From positions 1 to 64,000 of the forward strand of contig NZ_JACB01000015.1 in NCBI RefSeq assembly GCF_000520975.1: a DNA stretch of 64,000 bases. The letters run 5' to 3'. Each line of letters begins with the position of its first letter. Positions within the stretch are counted from its first letter, which is position 1. Shown here piece by piece: positions 54,421 through 63,886 of the stretch. Under the pieces are notes generated by a model. The model was given only the letters and a program-made list of their open reading frames with translations. It ran no database searches and was not told the origin of the DNA. The position numbers and the translations under genes were made by a program. Origin of the DNA: Aquimarina megaterium XH134. Its GTDB lineage: Bacteria; Bacteroidota; Bacteroidia; Flavobacteriales; Flavobacteriaceae.

Positions 54421-55152
54421 CTAAGATCTTCTAAATTCACTAAGTACAATAGCTGTTGCGGTAGCAACATTAAGACTTTCTGTCTTTTGATCTGATCCAA
54501 ATTGCGGAATCGTTATCCTATCTTTAATAAGACTCTGGATATCTTCAGAAATTCCATTTGCTTCATTACCCATTATAACAATAGCATCTTTAGGTAATTT
54601 CTCTGTATAAATAGAGTTTCCATTCATAAAAGTGCCAAAAACTCTGGAATTTGGTGTTTCTAAAGTTAAAAAATCCTTTAAGTTCACATAACTAATATTT
54701 ACCCTTGTAATAGATCCCATTGTAGCTTGTACCACCTTGGGATTATAACAATCTACCGTTTGTAAAGAACACACCAAATCCTGTATTCCAAACCAATCAC
54801 AAAGACGAATTATCGTTCCCAAATTACCAGGGTCTCTAATATCATCTAATGCCAAAATCAAACCGCTTGAGTTTGTTGTTTTCACTTCAGGGATATGAAA
54901 TACTGCCAATGCAACTTGCGGGGTAGTTAAAAAACTAATCTGTTTTAACTCCTCCTCTGTAATACCATACTCTAAGGTCGTAGAAACATCAAAGATTCCC
55001 GCCTCTAATGTAAAGAGAGAATGAAGCCTAAGATTAGCTGCAAGTAACTCCTTAATCACTTTTTTACCTTCTGCAACAAACAATCCATGTTGTTTTCGGT
55101 ATTTTTTTTGATATAAACTCTTTATTAATTTCTTTTGGTTTTTGCTAACCAT
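54421..55152 (-). CDS. TrmH/SpoU-family RNA 2'-O-methyltransferase
   Basis: A 243-aa SPOUT enzyme. I start at Met 55152 (MVSKNQKKLIKSLYQKKYRK), the usual start of this subgroup; a longer frame would overlap tamL. The N-terminal substrate domain carries GLFVAEGKKVIKELL. The SPOUT knot carries LALDDIRDPGNLGTIIRLCD, IVIMGNEANGIS and TESLNVATATAIVL (motifs 1-3). The exact target nucleotide is unknown. The start is only 23 bp from the divergent tamL start. Confidence 0.9.
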   Translation of the reverse strand: MVSKNQKKLIKSLYQKKYRKQHGLFVAEGKKVIKELLAANLRLHSLFTLEAGIFDVSTTLEYGITEEELKQISFLTTPQVALAVFHIPEVKTTNSSGLILALDDIRDPGNLGTIIRLCDWFGIQDLVCSLQTVDCYNPKVVQATMGSITRVNISYVNLKDFLTLETPNSRVFGTFMNGNSIYTEKLPKDAIVIMGNEANGISEDIQSLIKDRITIPQFGSDQKTESLNVATATAIVLSEFRRS

Positions 55153-55162
55153 ACAAATAGTG

Positions 55163-55214
55163 TATTTTTGAATCAATGAATGAATACAGGTTGAAACACT
55201 TTCTGACAAAAATA
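55163..55214. promoter_or_regulatory. Overlapping divergent promoters of trmH-like gene and tamL
   Basis: TATTTTTG at 55163-55170 (plus) lies just 5 bp before the tamL ATG. On the minus strand, TATTTTTG at 55207-55214 lies inside tamL and would serve the methyltransferase with a leader of about 50 nt. Neither has a well-placed -33 TTG. Confidence 0.4.
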
Positions 55215-57770
55215 TTATTAATTACCTTAACTAGCATCTTTTTATTTTCGTGTAATGCGGTAAAGAGAGTTCCTGAGAGTGAATATCTTTTGAAAAAAAA
55301 TCAAATTTATGTTGATAGTGCTAAAACTAAGGACCCAAAATTGTACAATCAACTATATCAAAAACCCAATATTAAACTATTAGGAATTCCTATTAGGCTT
55401 CACATATATAATCTAGCCAGTGTAAATCAAGATTCTTTATATCAAGATTGGTTAACAAGAAAACCTAAACGAGAAAAACGAATCACCAAGTTTCTTTCAA
55501 AAAAGCAAGTAGATAGATTAGGTGTAGGATTATCTCGTATTAATGAATGGCTTAAAAGTACGGGAGAGCCTCCTTCAATTATTGATGAATCAAAAGTAAA
55601 ACGCTCTATAAAAAGATTACAAGCTTACTATTGGAATAACGGCTGGTTTAATATTGAAGCAGATTATAAAATTAATACAGAAGATAACAAAACCGCAACG
55701 GTAGATTATTATGTAAAACCGCACCAACCCTATTTTATTGATTCACTTAAAACTAGAATAGAGTCCAAGGTTGCGGATTCTATTTACAAACTTAATACTG
55801 AAAAATCTACAATTGTTTCAGGAAAACAATACAAAACTCTGGATATAGAAGCAGAACGAGAAAGACTAACATCATTATACCGAAATTCTGGACTCTATCA
55901 CTTTGAAAAAGAATTTATAAAATTTGATGCCGATACAATTAATACAGGTCACAAGGTAAACCTAAATTTACTCATAAAGAATCGTTCTATTACCTATGGA
56001 GATTCTACTGCCAGAATTCCCTTTAAGGTTCATAAAATAAGTAAAGTGAATATTTTTACCGATTATTCATATCAAAATCGAAATCAAAAACCCAAGGATA
56101 GCACTTTTTATAAAGGATATAACATCTATGGGTATGACAAAATAAAATACACCCGTAAGGCAATTACAAATTCTGTTCTTATCACTCCTGGTGAGATCTT
56201 TAGAGATAAAGACCGCACAAATACTTATAACCAAATTAATAACTTAAGAACATTTAAATACCCTAACATAAATTATGAGATTGATCCCAACGATCCATCT
56301 GGAGAAAATCTTATTGCTAGTATTCTATTAACTCCAAGAAAAAAATACAGTACAAATATCGATTTTGATGTATCGACTTCAAATATTCAGGCTTTTGGTA
56401 TTGGTTTCGGGGGATCTCTTTTAATACGAAATGTTTTTGGAGGTGCCGAAATTTTAGAAATCTCGGCTCGAGGAAGTATTGGTTCTTCTAGCGATGCAGT
56501 AGATGGTGGTCAAAAATTCTTTAACATATCAGAAGTAGGAGCAGATGTAAAATTATCATTTCCAAAAATACTTTTCCCACTTAGGACCAATAAAATTATT
56601 CCAAAACATATGTCACCGACCACTAATCTTATTTTCGGAATGAATGTTCAGCAAAATATCGGTCTTGACAAACAAAATGCTACAGGAGTATTTAATTATC
56701 GATGGAAACCCAGCAATATCCTAACCAATCAATTTGATCTTGTAAATATACAATACGTTAGAAACTTAAATACCAGTAATTATTTTAACATTTATAGCAC
56801 TTCATTTAATAGGTTAAATAATATTGCTACAAGAGTTCTTGATGTAGATTCACCATTCTTTTCTCAACCAGATACAGGCACTCCAAATATAGATAATGCT
56901 GTATTACAAATACCTAGTGGAGCAAATGGTTTTATAGCACAATCCTTAAGCGCTACACCTGATCCCGATCTAACACCGGATCAATTACAGGAGATTCGAA
57001 ATATAAATGAAAGAAAGGTAAGATTAACCGAAGATAACTTAATATTTGCTTCGAGTTACACATACACAAAGAACAATAGAGAAAATCTTTATGATGAAAG
57101 TTACTCGAGATTTAGAGCTAAAGTAGAATTAGCTGGTAATGTATTAAGTGCTATTTCGAACATATCGGGATTAAAAGAAAATTCTAATAAACGTTTTGAA
57201 GTATTTGGTGTAGAATTTTCTCAATATGCAAAAACAGAATTAGATTATATAAAACATTGGGATTTAGGAAGAAAAAATGTAGTTGCCTTTAGAGCTTTTG
57301 GAGGAATTGCTCTTCCTTATGGCAATTCTAACAGTGTTCCTTTTGCGCGAAGTTTCTTTGGTGGCGGACCCAATGACAATAGAGCATGGTTGGTATATGA
57401 TCTGGGGCCAGGAAGTACCGGCGGAAGAGATGAGTTTAATGAAGCTAATATGAAAATTGCGCTAAATGCAGAATACCGATACAAAATTTTGGGATCATTA
57501 CATGGAGCATTATTTATTGATGCCGGAAACATTTGGAATGTTCTGGATAATGTAGAAGAAGAAGATGCTACGTTTTCAAAATTAGATGATATACGGGAAA
57601 TGACCGTAGGAAGTGGTTTCGGGTTTCGATATGACTTTAATTTTTTCGTTTTAAGACTTGATATAGGATTTAAGACTTTTAATCCAGCCAGAGACCAGGA
57701 TAAACGATGGTTTAAAGGATATAACTTCTCTGAAGCTGTTTATAATTTTGGGATTAATTATCCTTTTTAG
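55176..57770 (+). CDS. tamL: Translocation and assembly module lipoprotein TamL (BamA/TamA superfamily)
   Basis: An 864-aa outer-membrane protein with a lipobox at its N-terminus (IFLFSC, Cys26), the feature that separates Bacteroidota TamL from ordinary BamA/TamA. Residues about 27-380 contain POTRA-like repeats (VKRSIKRLQAYYWNNGWFNI, ERERLTSLYRNSGLYHF, IKYTRKAITNSVLITPGEIF). From about 390 the C-terminal 16-strand barrel follows, with VAFRAFGGIALPYGNSN, FFGGGPNDNRAW and the terminal GFGFRYDFNFFVLRLDIGF. It likely works with an inner-membrane TamB to place proteins or lipids in the outer membrane. Confidence 0.85.
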   Translation: MNEYRLKHFLTKILLITLTSIFLFSCNAVKRVPESEYLLKKNQIYVDSAKTKDPKLYNQLYQKPNIKLLGIPIRLHIYNLASVNQDSLYQDWLTRKPKREKRITKFLSKKQVDRLGVGLSRINEWLKSTGEPPSIIDESKVKRSIKRLQAYYWNNGWFNIEADYKINTEDNKTATVDYYVKPHQPYFIDSLKTRIESKVADSIYKLNTEKSTIVSGKQYKTLDIEAERERLTSLYRNSGLYHFEKEFIKFDADTINTGHKVNLNLLIKNRSITYGDSTARIPFKVHKISKVNIFTDYSYQNRNQKPKDSTFYKGYNIYGYDKIKYTRKAITNSVLITPGEIFRDKDRTNTYNQINNLRTFKYPNINYEIDPNDPSGENLIASILLTPRKKYSTNIDFDVSTSNIQAFGIGFGGSLLIRNVFGGAEILEISARGSIGSSSDAVDGGQKFFNISEVGADVKLSFPKILFPLRTNKIIPKHMSPTTNLIFGMNVQQNIGLDKQNATGVFNYRWKPSNILTNQFDLVNIQYVRNLNTSNYFNIYSTSFNRLNNIATRVLDVDSPFFSQPDTGTPNIDNAVLQIPSGANGFIAQSLSATPDPDLTPDQLQEIRNINERKVRLTEDNLIFASSYTYTKNNRENLYDESYSRFRAKVELAGNVLSAISNISGLKENSNKRFEVFGVEFSQYAKTELDYIKHWDLGRKNVVAFRAFGGIALPYGNSNSVPFARSFFGGGPNDNRAWLVYDLGPGSTGGRDEFNEANMKIALNAEYRYKILGSLHGALFIDAGNIWNVLDNVEEEDATFSKLDDIREMTVGSGFGFRYDFNFFVLRLDIGFKTFNPARDQDKRWFKGYNFSEAVYNFGINYPF

Positions 57771-57920
57771 TTCATCTGTATCTTAGATAGTTTAATTAGA
57801 ACATAAAACACTCGCATATTTCATTTTCGTAAAAAACCAACAATCATAATAATTAAAACAACCACAACTCTACCCGTTTTAATGATTATTTTAATCCTAT
57901 CGGTTTCCGTATAATTTTAC

Positions 57921-57928
57921 TATTTTTG
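57921..57928 (+). promoter_or_regulatory. -7 box of fbaA
   Basis: TATTTTTG matches TAnnTTTG, giving a leader of about 20 nt. There is no clear -33 TTG. Confidence 0.5.
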
Positions 57929-57953
57929 TAGCCTTATAAACCAAAACTAAATT

Positions 57954-59021
57954 ATGAGTCACAACATCAAACCAGGAGTTGCTACAGGAGACGAAGTCCA
58001 GGCAATTTTTAAATATGCAAAAGAGAAAGCTTTTGCATTACCTGCAGTTAATGTAATCGGTTCTAATTCGATTAATGCCGTTTTAGAAACTGCTGCAGAG
58101 TTAAATTCTCCTGTAATTATTCAATTCTCTAATGGGGGGGCGCAGTTTAATGCTGGAAAAGGCCTTTCTAATGAAGATCAAAAGGCTGCAATAGCAGGAG
58201 CAGTTGCAGGTGCCAAACATGTACATTTAATGGCTGAAGCCTATGGAGTACCCGTAATTTTGCATACTGACCACTGTGCAAAAAAACTACTTCCCTGGAT
58301 CGATGGCTTATTAGATGCCGGAGAAGAATTTTACAGAGAAACCGGAAAACCATTGTACAGCTCACATATGATCGATTTATCTGAAGAACCAATCGAAGAA
58401 AACATCGAAATCTGTGCAGCATATTTGGCTCGTATGAGCAAAATGGGTATGACCTTAGAAATCGAACTAGGAATCACTGGCGGCGAAGAAGATGGTGTAG
58501 ATAATAGTGATGTAGATGATTCTAAGCTATATACACAACCAGAAGAAGTTGCCTATGCATATGAAGAGTTAAGCAAAGTAAGTGATAAATTTACTGTAGC
58601 GGCAGCCTTTGGTAATGTGCATGGTGTATACAAACCAGGTAATGTAAAATTAACACCTAAAATACTTAAAAACTCTCAAGAGTTTATTTCAGAAAAATAT
58701 AAAGTCGAGCATAACCACATCGATTTTGTATTTCATGGAGGAAGTGGCTCTACTGTTGAAGAAATAAGAGAAGCAATTGGATACGGAGTTATTAAAATGA
58801 ATATTGACACTGATCTGCAATTTGCATTTAATGAAGGTATTCGTGATTATATGACCAATAATATTGAATATCTGAAGACACAAATAGGTAATCCTGATGG
58901 GTCAGAAGAACCTAATAAAAAGTATTACGATCCTAGAAAATGGTTACGAGAAGGAGAAATTACCTTTAAGAACCGTCTTAAAAAGGCATTCGAGGATTTA
59001 AATAATGTAAATACATTATAG
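57954..59021 (+). CDS. fbaA: Class II fructose-bisphosphate aldolase
   Basis: A 355-aa zinc aldolase of the longer class IIA type, like E. coli FbaA. Visible motifs: ALPAVNVIGSNSINAVLETA, ILHTDHCAKKLLPW with the zinc His and catalytic Asp, LEIELGITGGEEDGVDN, AAFGNVHGVYKPGNVKL, DFVFHGGSGSTVEEI and VIKMNIDTDLQFA. It cleaves fructose-1,6-bisphosphate in glycolysis and works in reverse in gluconeogenesis. It is followed by a terminator and then accD on the same strand. Confidence 0.97.
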   Translation: MSHNIKPGVATGDEVQAIFKYAKEKAFALPAVNVIGSNSINAVLETAAELNSPVIIQFSNGGAQFNAGKGLSNEDQKAAIAGAVAGAKHVHLMAEAYGVPVILHTDHCAKKLLPWIDGLLDAGEEFYRETGKPLYSSHMIDLSEEPIEENIEICAAYLARMSKMGMTLEIELGITGGEEDGVDNSDVDDSKLYTQPEEVAYAYEELSKVSDKFTVAAAFGNVHGVYKPGNVKLTPKILKNSQEFISEKYKVEHNHIDFVFHGGSGSTVEEIREAIGYGVIKMNIDTDLQFAFNEGIRDYMTNNIEYLKTQIGNPDGSEEPNKKYYDPRKWLREGEITFKNRLKKAFEDLNNVNTL

Positions 59022-59035
59022 AAGACTGAAAACTT

Positions 59036-59071
59036 AAGCTGAAACTCTTTAAATGAGTTTCAGCTTTTTTT
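59036..59071 (+). terminator. Terminator of fbaA
   Basis: AAGCTGAAACTC-TTTAAAT-GAGTTTCAGCTT is a 12-bp stem followed by T6. It ends 18 bp before accD. Confidence 0.85.
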
Positions 59072-59088
59072 AATTATAATAAAACTAT

Positions 59089-59946
59089 ATGGCTTGGTTT
59101 AAGAGAACACAAAAAGGTATACAAACTGCTACCGAAGACAAAAAGGATGTCCCTAAAGGACTTTGGTACAAATCTCCAACGGGAAAAATTGTAGATGCAG
59201 AACAACTCGAAAAAAACTTCTATGTAAGTCCAGAAGATGGATACCATGTAAGAATAGGTAGTAAAGAATATTTTGAAATCCTATTTGATGATAATAAATT
59301 TAAAGAGCTTGATAAAGGTGTTACCTCAAAAGACCCTCTTAAATTCGAAGACAAAAAGAAATATGTTGACCGTCTTAAAGACGCACAAGAAAAAACAAAT
59401 TTAAAAGATGCAGTAAGAACAGCTGTAGGAAAATCCTATGGCAATGATTTAGTTATTGCATGTATGGATTTTGCATTTATTGGAGGTTCTATGGGTAGTG
59501 TAGTAGGTGAAAAAATCGCAAGAGCTGCTGATTATTCGCTAAAACACAAAATTCCATTTATGATTATTTCCAAATCAGGAGGTGCTCGTATGATGGAAGC
59601 TGCATTATCACTAATGCAATTGGCAAAAACATCTGCCAAGTTAGCTCAATTAGCAGATGCAGGAATACCTTATATATCATTATGTACAGATCCTACAACA
59701 GGAGGTACAACAGCTTCTTTTGCTATGTTAGGTGATATAAATATTGCAGAGCCAGGAGCATTAATTGGATTTGCCGGACCACGTATTGTAAGAGATACCA
59801 CAGGAAAAGAATTACCCGAAGGTTTTCAAACTGCCGAATTCTTAAAAGAACATGGCTTTCTGGATTTTATAACTCCAAGACATGAACTAAAACAAAAAAT
59901 AAACTTATATCTAAGTTTAATTCTAAATCGTCCTTTGGCAAATTAA
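59089..59946 (+). CDS. accD: Acetyl-CoA carboxylase carboxyltransferase subunit beta, lacking its zinc ribbon cysteines
   Basis: A 285-aa crotonase-fold subunit that, with AccA, transfers CO2 from biotin to acetyl-CoA to make malonyl-CoA. The core is intact: [59 protein letters not shown] and [10 protein letters not shown]. The N-terminus aligns with the C-x-x-C...C-x-x-C ribbon of E. coli AccD, but all four Cys are replaced ([10 protein letters not shown] and [10 protein letters not shown]). So no zinc should be bound there. As far as I recall this holds for flavobacterial AccD in general rather than being a lesion in this strain. Confidence 0.95.
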   Translation: MAWFKRTQKGIQTATEDKKDVPKGLWYKSPTGKIVDAEQLEKNFYVSPEDGYHVRIGSKEYFEILFDDNKFKELDKGVTSKDPLKFEDKKKYVDRLKDAQEKTNLKDAVRTAVGKSYGNDLVIACMDFAFIGGSMGSVVGEKIARAADYSLKHKIPFMIISKSGGARMMEAALSLMQLAKTSAKLAQLADAGIPYISLCTDPTTGGTTASFAMLGDINIAEPGALIGFAGPRIVRDTTGKELPEGFQTAEFLKEHGFLDFITPRHELKQKINLYLSLILNRPLAN

Positions 59947-59970
59947 GATATAATACATCTAGTTATATAC

Positions 59971-60001
59971 AAAAAGGCTCGACTTAAAGTCGGGCCTTTT
60001 T
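59971..60001 (+). terminator. Terminator of accD
   Basis: AAAAAGGC and CGAC pair with GTCG and GCCTTTTT around a TTAAA loop, with a single T/G offset between the two stem parts; a T-run follows. Confidence 0.8.
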
Positions 60002-60027
60002 ATATAATCACATCAAAAACTTACAGA

Positions 60028-60855
60028 TCATAGTCGAATCTCACGTTCTTCTCCATTATCATTGGTAAATACAGCTAAATTATCGCACGCTCCGTTACCA
60101 TAATCTAATGAACCACTATAATGCGTTCGTACTAACTCAACAACGCCACTCACCAAAAACCTACAACTAGCTTCTCGTCGTAAAGGTGTTGTAATTGTAG
60201 TACTGTGGGTGTTTCCATTTTTGAAATTAGTTTCCCAGGCACCTGTAATTAAGAACACATTATCTCCCCAATTACCATTAAAAGAGCCTTCAATCCATTC
60301 GCGAACCTTTGATCCTGTCCTGGTTGCCTGCGTGCCATCGGCAAAAGTAATCGTTAAATCAAGATTCATTGTATATTGAGGATTACCATTATCGTTGGCT
60401 TTTTGCCTGGTTACTGTTTTAGATCCAACAAATTGCATATCATCAATAAAAAAGTCCTCGAGCGTATAGTTAATAATTTTTGTCATTGCTTCTGTATCTA
60501 CCACATATGACATATTAACTTTTCCTTTTACGATACGTCCTCCTCTAACTTCGCACCCTTCAGAACCAAAATCTACAGTTACCTCTTTAGAAGTATCTGT
60601 AACTTTAATAGTTATAGTTGCACAGTCTGGTATAAAAGGATGAATTGGGCTTTTCGCAGCACTTTCCTCATACTCATACACTTGTAAAAATGTATCACTT
60701 ATTACCTCGGTTGAATTGTCTACCTTGGCATTAAGTTCGGTTTCTTCGGTGGAAAAAGATGTTACTAATTGATCTTCAGCATCATCTTTATTACATCCTA
60801 CTAAAATCAAAAAAAATAATGTGATTAAACTAAATTTAGATAAGTTACTTTTCAT
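60028..60855 (-). CDS. Hypothetical lipoprotein
   Basis: A 275-aa protein starting MKSNLSKFSLITLFFLILVGC (lipidated Cys21), chosen over an upstream Met because it sits at the usual distance from the lipobox. No family recognised. The body is beta-rich with VDFGSEGCEVRGGRIVKGKV, TFADGTQATRTGSKVREWIE and a final YGNGACDNLAVFTNDNGEER. The paired-Cys, Gly-rich ending resembles that of the lipoprotein at 16041. It is transcribed alone between accD and rpsO. Probably anchored to a membrane with a secreted domain of unknown binding role. Confidence 0.78.
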   Translation of the reverse strand: MKSNLSKFSLITLFFLILVGCNKDDAEDQLVTSFSTEETELNAKVDNSTEVISDTFLQVYEYEESAAKSPIHPFIPDCATITIKVTDTSKEVTVDFGSEGCEVRGGRIVKGKVNMSYVVDTEAMTKIINYTLEDFFIDDMQFVGSKTVTRQKANDNGNPQYTMNLDLTITFADGTQATRTGSKVREWIEGSFNGNWGDNVFLITGAWETNFKNGNTHSTTITTPLRREASCRFLVSGVVELVRTHYSGSLDYGNGACDNLAVFTNDNGEEREIRL

Positions 60856-60958
60856 AATATTTAATTTTAACGTTACCATACTAAGACTATATATTATGTA
60901 AAACGTTTAATTGCATTATGTTTTTTCATATAAAATGCGTTTCTAATTCAAAAAATAT

Positions 60959-60966
60959 TATATTTG
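60959..60966 (+). promoter_or_regulatory. -7 box of rpsO
   Basis: TATATTTG matches TAnnTTTG and gives a leader of about 49 nt. The site overlaps the longer open frame, which supports the later ATG. Confidence 0.55.
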
Positions 60967-61020
60967 CACGCTAATAGCAAAGAGCTATTGATACATAAAA
61001 ATCATTTAAATAATATTGGA

Positions 61021-61290
61021 ATGTATTTAACAAAAGAAGTTAAAGAAGAAATCTTCGCAAAGCACGGTAAAGGAAAGAACGACAGTGGTTCTGCAGAAGG
61101 TCAAATTGCATTGTTTACTCACAGAATTACTCATCTTACTGAGCACTTAAAAAAGAATCGTAAAGATTATAATACAGAGCGTTCTTTGGTAAAGTTGGTA
61201 GGAAAACGTAGAGATCTGTTAGACTATCTTATTAAAAAGGATATCATGAGATACCGTGCAATTGTAAAAGAATTAGGATTAAGAAAGTAA
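61021..61290 (+). CDS. rpsO: 30S ribosomal protein S15
   Basis: An 89-aa protein, the standard S15 length. I start at ATG 61021 (MYLTKEVKEEIFAKHGK); the upstream extension would run through the promoter box. Hallmarks are DSGSAEGQIALFTHRI, LTEHLKKNRKDYNTERSL, LVGKRRDLLDYLIKKD and RYRAIVKELGLRK. S15 binds the 16S central domain and nucleates assembly. pnp lies next on the same strand, as in many bacteria, after a terminator and a long leader. Confidence 0.97.
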   Translation: MYLTKEVKEEIFAKHGKGKNDSGSAEGQIALFTHRITHLTEHLKKNRKDYNTERSLVKLVGKRRDLLDYLIKKDIMRYRAIVKELGLRK

Positions 61291-61292
61291 TA

Positions 61293-61319
61293 AAAAGAGG
61301 CTGCGTGCCTCTTTTTTTA
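61293..61319 (+). terminator. Terminator after rpsO
   Basis: AAGAGGC-TGCGT-GCCTCTT followed by a T-run. It separates rpsO from the pnp leader. Confidence 0.82.
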
Positions 61320-61337
61320 TATTAAATAATTAAAAAA

Positions 61338-61488
61338 CATTTGTACTTCACTAGAGTACAAATGCATGCCTTAGTTTTTCATTGGTCGCGCAATTACTAC
61401 AACAACACAACCTTGTCCGTCCGAGTAAGACGGAAACCAATGTTTAATTAAACATATCAGGATTATCTATACGATACGCTGATATGTT
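61338..61488 (+). promoter_or_regulatory. Structured 5' leader of pnp with three hairpins
   Basis: Three inverted repeats lie in the 213-bp gap between rpsO and pnp. CATTTGTACT/AGTACAAATG (61338-61347 with 61355-61364) is a perfect 10-bp stem. TCCGTC/GACGGA (61416-61421 with 61429-61434) is a short one. AACATATCAG/CTGATATGTT (61451-61460 with 61479-61488) is perfect, with an 18-nt loop, and ends 15 nt before the start codon. In enterobacteria the pnp leader is an RNase III and PNPase autoregulation site; a similar role here is inference. Confidence 0.5.
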
Positions 61489-61503
61489 AGAATCAAAAAA
61501 ATT

Positions 61504-63693
61504 ATGATTCCAAAAGTTTATAAAGAGGTCATTGACCTTGGTGATGGTAGAGAAATTTCTATCGAAACCGGAAAATTAGCAAAACAGGCTCATGGTTCTG
61601 TTGTTGTGCAATCTGGCAAGTGTATGTTATTATGTACGGTTGTTTCAAATTACAAACAAAGTGATGTCGATTTCTTACCATTAACAGTAGATTATAGAGA
61701 GAAATTTGCAGCATCTGGTCGTTATCCTGGTGGTTTCTTCAAAAGAGAAGCAAGACCAAGTGATGGCGAAGTACTAACCATGAGATTGGTAGATCGTGTA
61801 TTACGACCACTATTCCCAAAAGATTATCACGCAGAAACTCAAGTGATGATTCAGTTAATGTCGCATGATGAGAATGTAATGCCAGATGCAATGGCAGGAT
61901 TAGCAGCATCTGCAGCGATACAATTATCTGATTTCCCTTTTGAATGTGCTATTTCAGAAGCACGTGTAGGACGTGTAAATGGTGAGTTTATTATCAACCC
62001 AACAAGAGCGCAGTTAGAAGAATCAGATATCGACATGATGATTGGTGCTTCTGCAGATTCTGTAATGATGGTTGAGGGAGAAATGAAAGAAATTAGCGAA
62101 GAAGAAATGGTAGAAGCTATCAAATTCGCTCACGATCATATAAAAGTACAATGTGCTGCTCAGCTTAAATTAGCAGAAGCCTTTGGAAAAAAAGAAGTTA
62201 GAGAGTACGATCCAGAAAGAGAAGATGAAGATTTAGCTAAGAAAATTCATGAAATGGCATATGACAGAGTATATGCTGTTGCAAAAGCAGGATCATCTAA
62301 AAAAGAACGTGGTTTGGCTTTTTCTGAAATAAAAGAAGAAATAATAGCTACATTTTCTGAAGAAGAACTTGAAGATTTTGGGGATCTAGTATCTAAATAT
62401 TATGCTAAAGCAGAAAAAACTGCAATTCGTGATCTTACTTTAAACGAAGGATTACGTTTAGATGGCCGTAAAACTGATGAGATTAGACCAATCTGGTGTG
62501 AGGTAGATTATTTACCATCAACTCACGGATCTTCTATATTTACACGAGGAGAAACTCAGGCATTAGCAACAGTAACTTTGGGAACTTCTAGAGAGGCAAA
62601 TCAAATTGACATGCCATCTTATGAAGGAGAAGAAACATTCTACCTTCACTATAACTTCCCTCCTTTCTGTACCGGTGAAGCAAGACCTATACGAGGAACT
62701 TCTCGTAGAGAAGTTGGTCACGGGAATCTGGCACAACGTGCCCTAAAAGGAATGATTCCTGCTGATTGCCCATATACTGTGCGTGTAGTATCAGAAGTAC
62801 TAGAATCTAATGGTTCGTCTTCTATGGCAACTGTATGTTCTGGAACTATGGCATTGATGGATGCCGGAGTACAAATGGTGAAACCAGTTTCTGGTATTGC
62901 AATGGGATTAATTTCTGATGGCGAAACAGGAAAATACGCAGTTTTATCTGATATCTTAGGTGATGAAGATCACTTGGGAGATATGGACTTTAAAGTAACC
63001 GGTACTGCCGATGGTATAACAGCTTGCCAAATGGATATTAAAGTTAAAGGTCTTTCTTATGAAATTTTGGTAAATGCATTAAAGCAAGCAGCCGATGGCC
63101 GTATACATATTCTAGGAAAATTAACAGATACTATTGCAACACCAAACGCAGATGTAAAAGCTCATGCTCCAAAAATGGTAACCAGAACAATTCCTGGGGA
63201 TTATATTGGTGCTTTAATTGGCCCTGGAGGTAAGGTAATTCAAGAATTACAAAAGGAAACAGGAACTACCATTGTTATCAACGAAGATCCTGTTACCGAA
63301 GAAGGAAATGTAGAGATTCTTGGTACAAGCCAGGAAGGAATTGATGCTGTATTAGCAAAAATCGATGCTATTACTTTTAAACCTGTGGTTGGTAGTGTAT
63401 ATGAAGTGAAAGTAATCAAAATGTTAGATTTTGGTGCTGTAGTAGAATATATGGAAGCTCCTGGTAACGAAGTTTTACTTCACGTTTCAGAATTGGCATG
63501 GGAACGCACAGAGAATGTTAGCGATGTTGTAAACATGGGTGACATCTTTGATGTAAAATATTTTGGAATTGACTCTAGAACTCGTAAAGAAAAAGTATCT
63601 AGAAAAGCATTATTACCAAGACCTCCAAGACCCGAAGGTGATAAATCAAAAGGTAATAATCGAAAACCTCATAGAGATAAAAAAGAAAATTAA
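61504..63693 (+). CDS. pnp: Polyribonucleotide nucleotidyltransferase (PNPase)
   Basis: A 729-aa phosphorolytic 3'-5' exoribonuclease that degrades mRNA and adds heteropolymeric tails. It contains two RNase PH domains (about 1-225 and 310-540; [57 protein letters not shown]), a linking helical domain, a KH domain ([20 protein letters not shown]) and an S1 domain ([20 protein letters not shown]). The tail is Lys/Pro-rich. Length is normal. It is preceded by the three-hairpin leader and followed by a terminator. Confidence 0.97.
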   Translation: MIPKVYKEVIDLGDGREISIETGKLAKQAHGSVVVQSGKCMLLCTVVSNYKQSDVDFLPLTVDYREKFAASGRYPGGFFKREARPSDGEVLTMRLVDRVLRPLFPKDYHAETQVMIQLMSHDENVMPDAMAGLAASAAIQLSDFPFECAISEARVGRVNGEFIINPTRAQLEESDIDMMIGASADSVMMVEGEMKEISEEEMVEAIKFAHDHIKVQCAAQLKLAEAFGKKEVREYDPEREDEDLAKKIHEMAYDRVYAVAKAGSSKKERGLAFSEIKEEIIATFSEEELEDFGDLVSKYYAKAEKTAIRDLTLNEGLRLDGRKTDEIRPIWCEVDYLPSTHGSSIFTRGETQALATVTLGTSREANQIDMPSYEGEETFYLHYNFPPFCTGEARPIRGTSRREVGHGNLAQRALKGMIPADCPYTVRVVSEVLESNGSSSMATVCSGTMALMDAGVQMVKPVSGIAMGLISDGETGKYAVLSDILGDEDHLGDMDFKVTGTADGITACQMDIKVKGLSYEILVNALKQAADGRIHILGKLTDTIATPNADVKAHAPKMVTRTIPGDYIGALIGPGGKVIQELQKETGTTIVINEDPVTEEGNVEILGTSQEGIDAVLAKIDAITFKPVVGSVYEVKVIKMLDFGAVVEYMEAPGNEVLLHVSELAWERTENVSDVVNMGDIFDVKYFGIDSRTRKEKVSRKALLPRPPRPEGDKSKGNNRKPHRDKKEN

Positions 63694-63708
63694 TTTTCTA
63701 TACTATTT

Positions 63709-63742
63709 AAAAACGCCTTCAAGAATTTTGAAGGCGTTTTTT
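63709..63742 (+). terminator. Terminator of pnp
   Basis: AAAACGCCTTCAA-GAATT-TTGAAGGCGTTTT is a 13-bp stem followed by further T. Confidence 0.88.
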
Positions 63743-63886
63743 ATTTCATTCAGATACCTATCCAAACCCTTAGTACACCTCTCTCCAACATCTTCCTTTA
63801 TTATTACATTGGGATAAATTAGTTAATGTTACGCAACCATTTAAAGACTACTAGTCTATTAGACAAAGACTTTAAATAATGTAATC

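Noticed and set aside
60964..61020. Longer S15 start
   Set aside because: It would begin inside the TATATTTG promoter box, and S15 is normally 89 aa.
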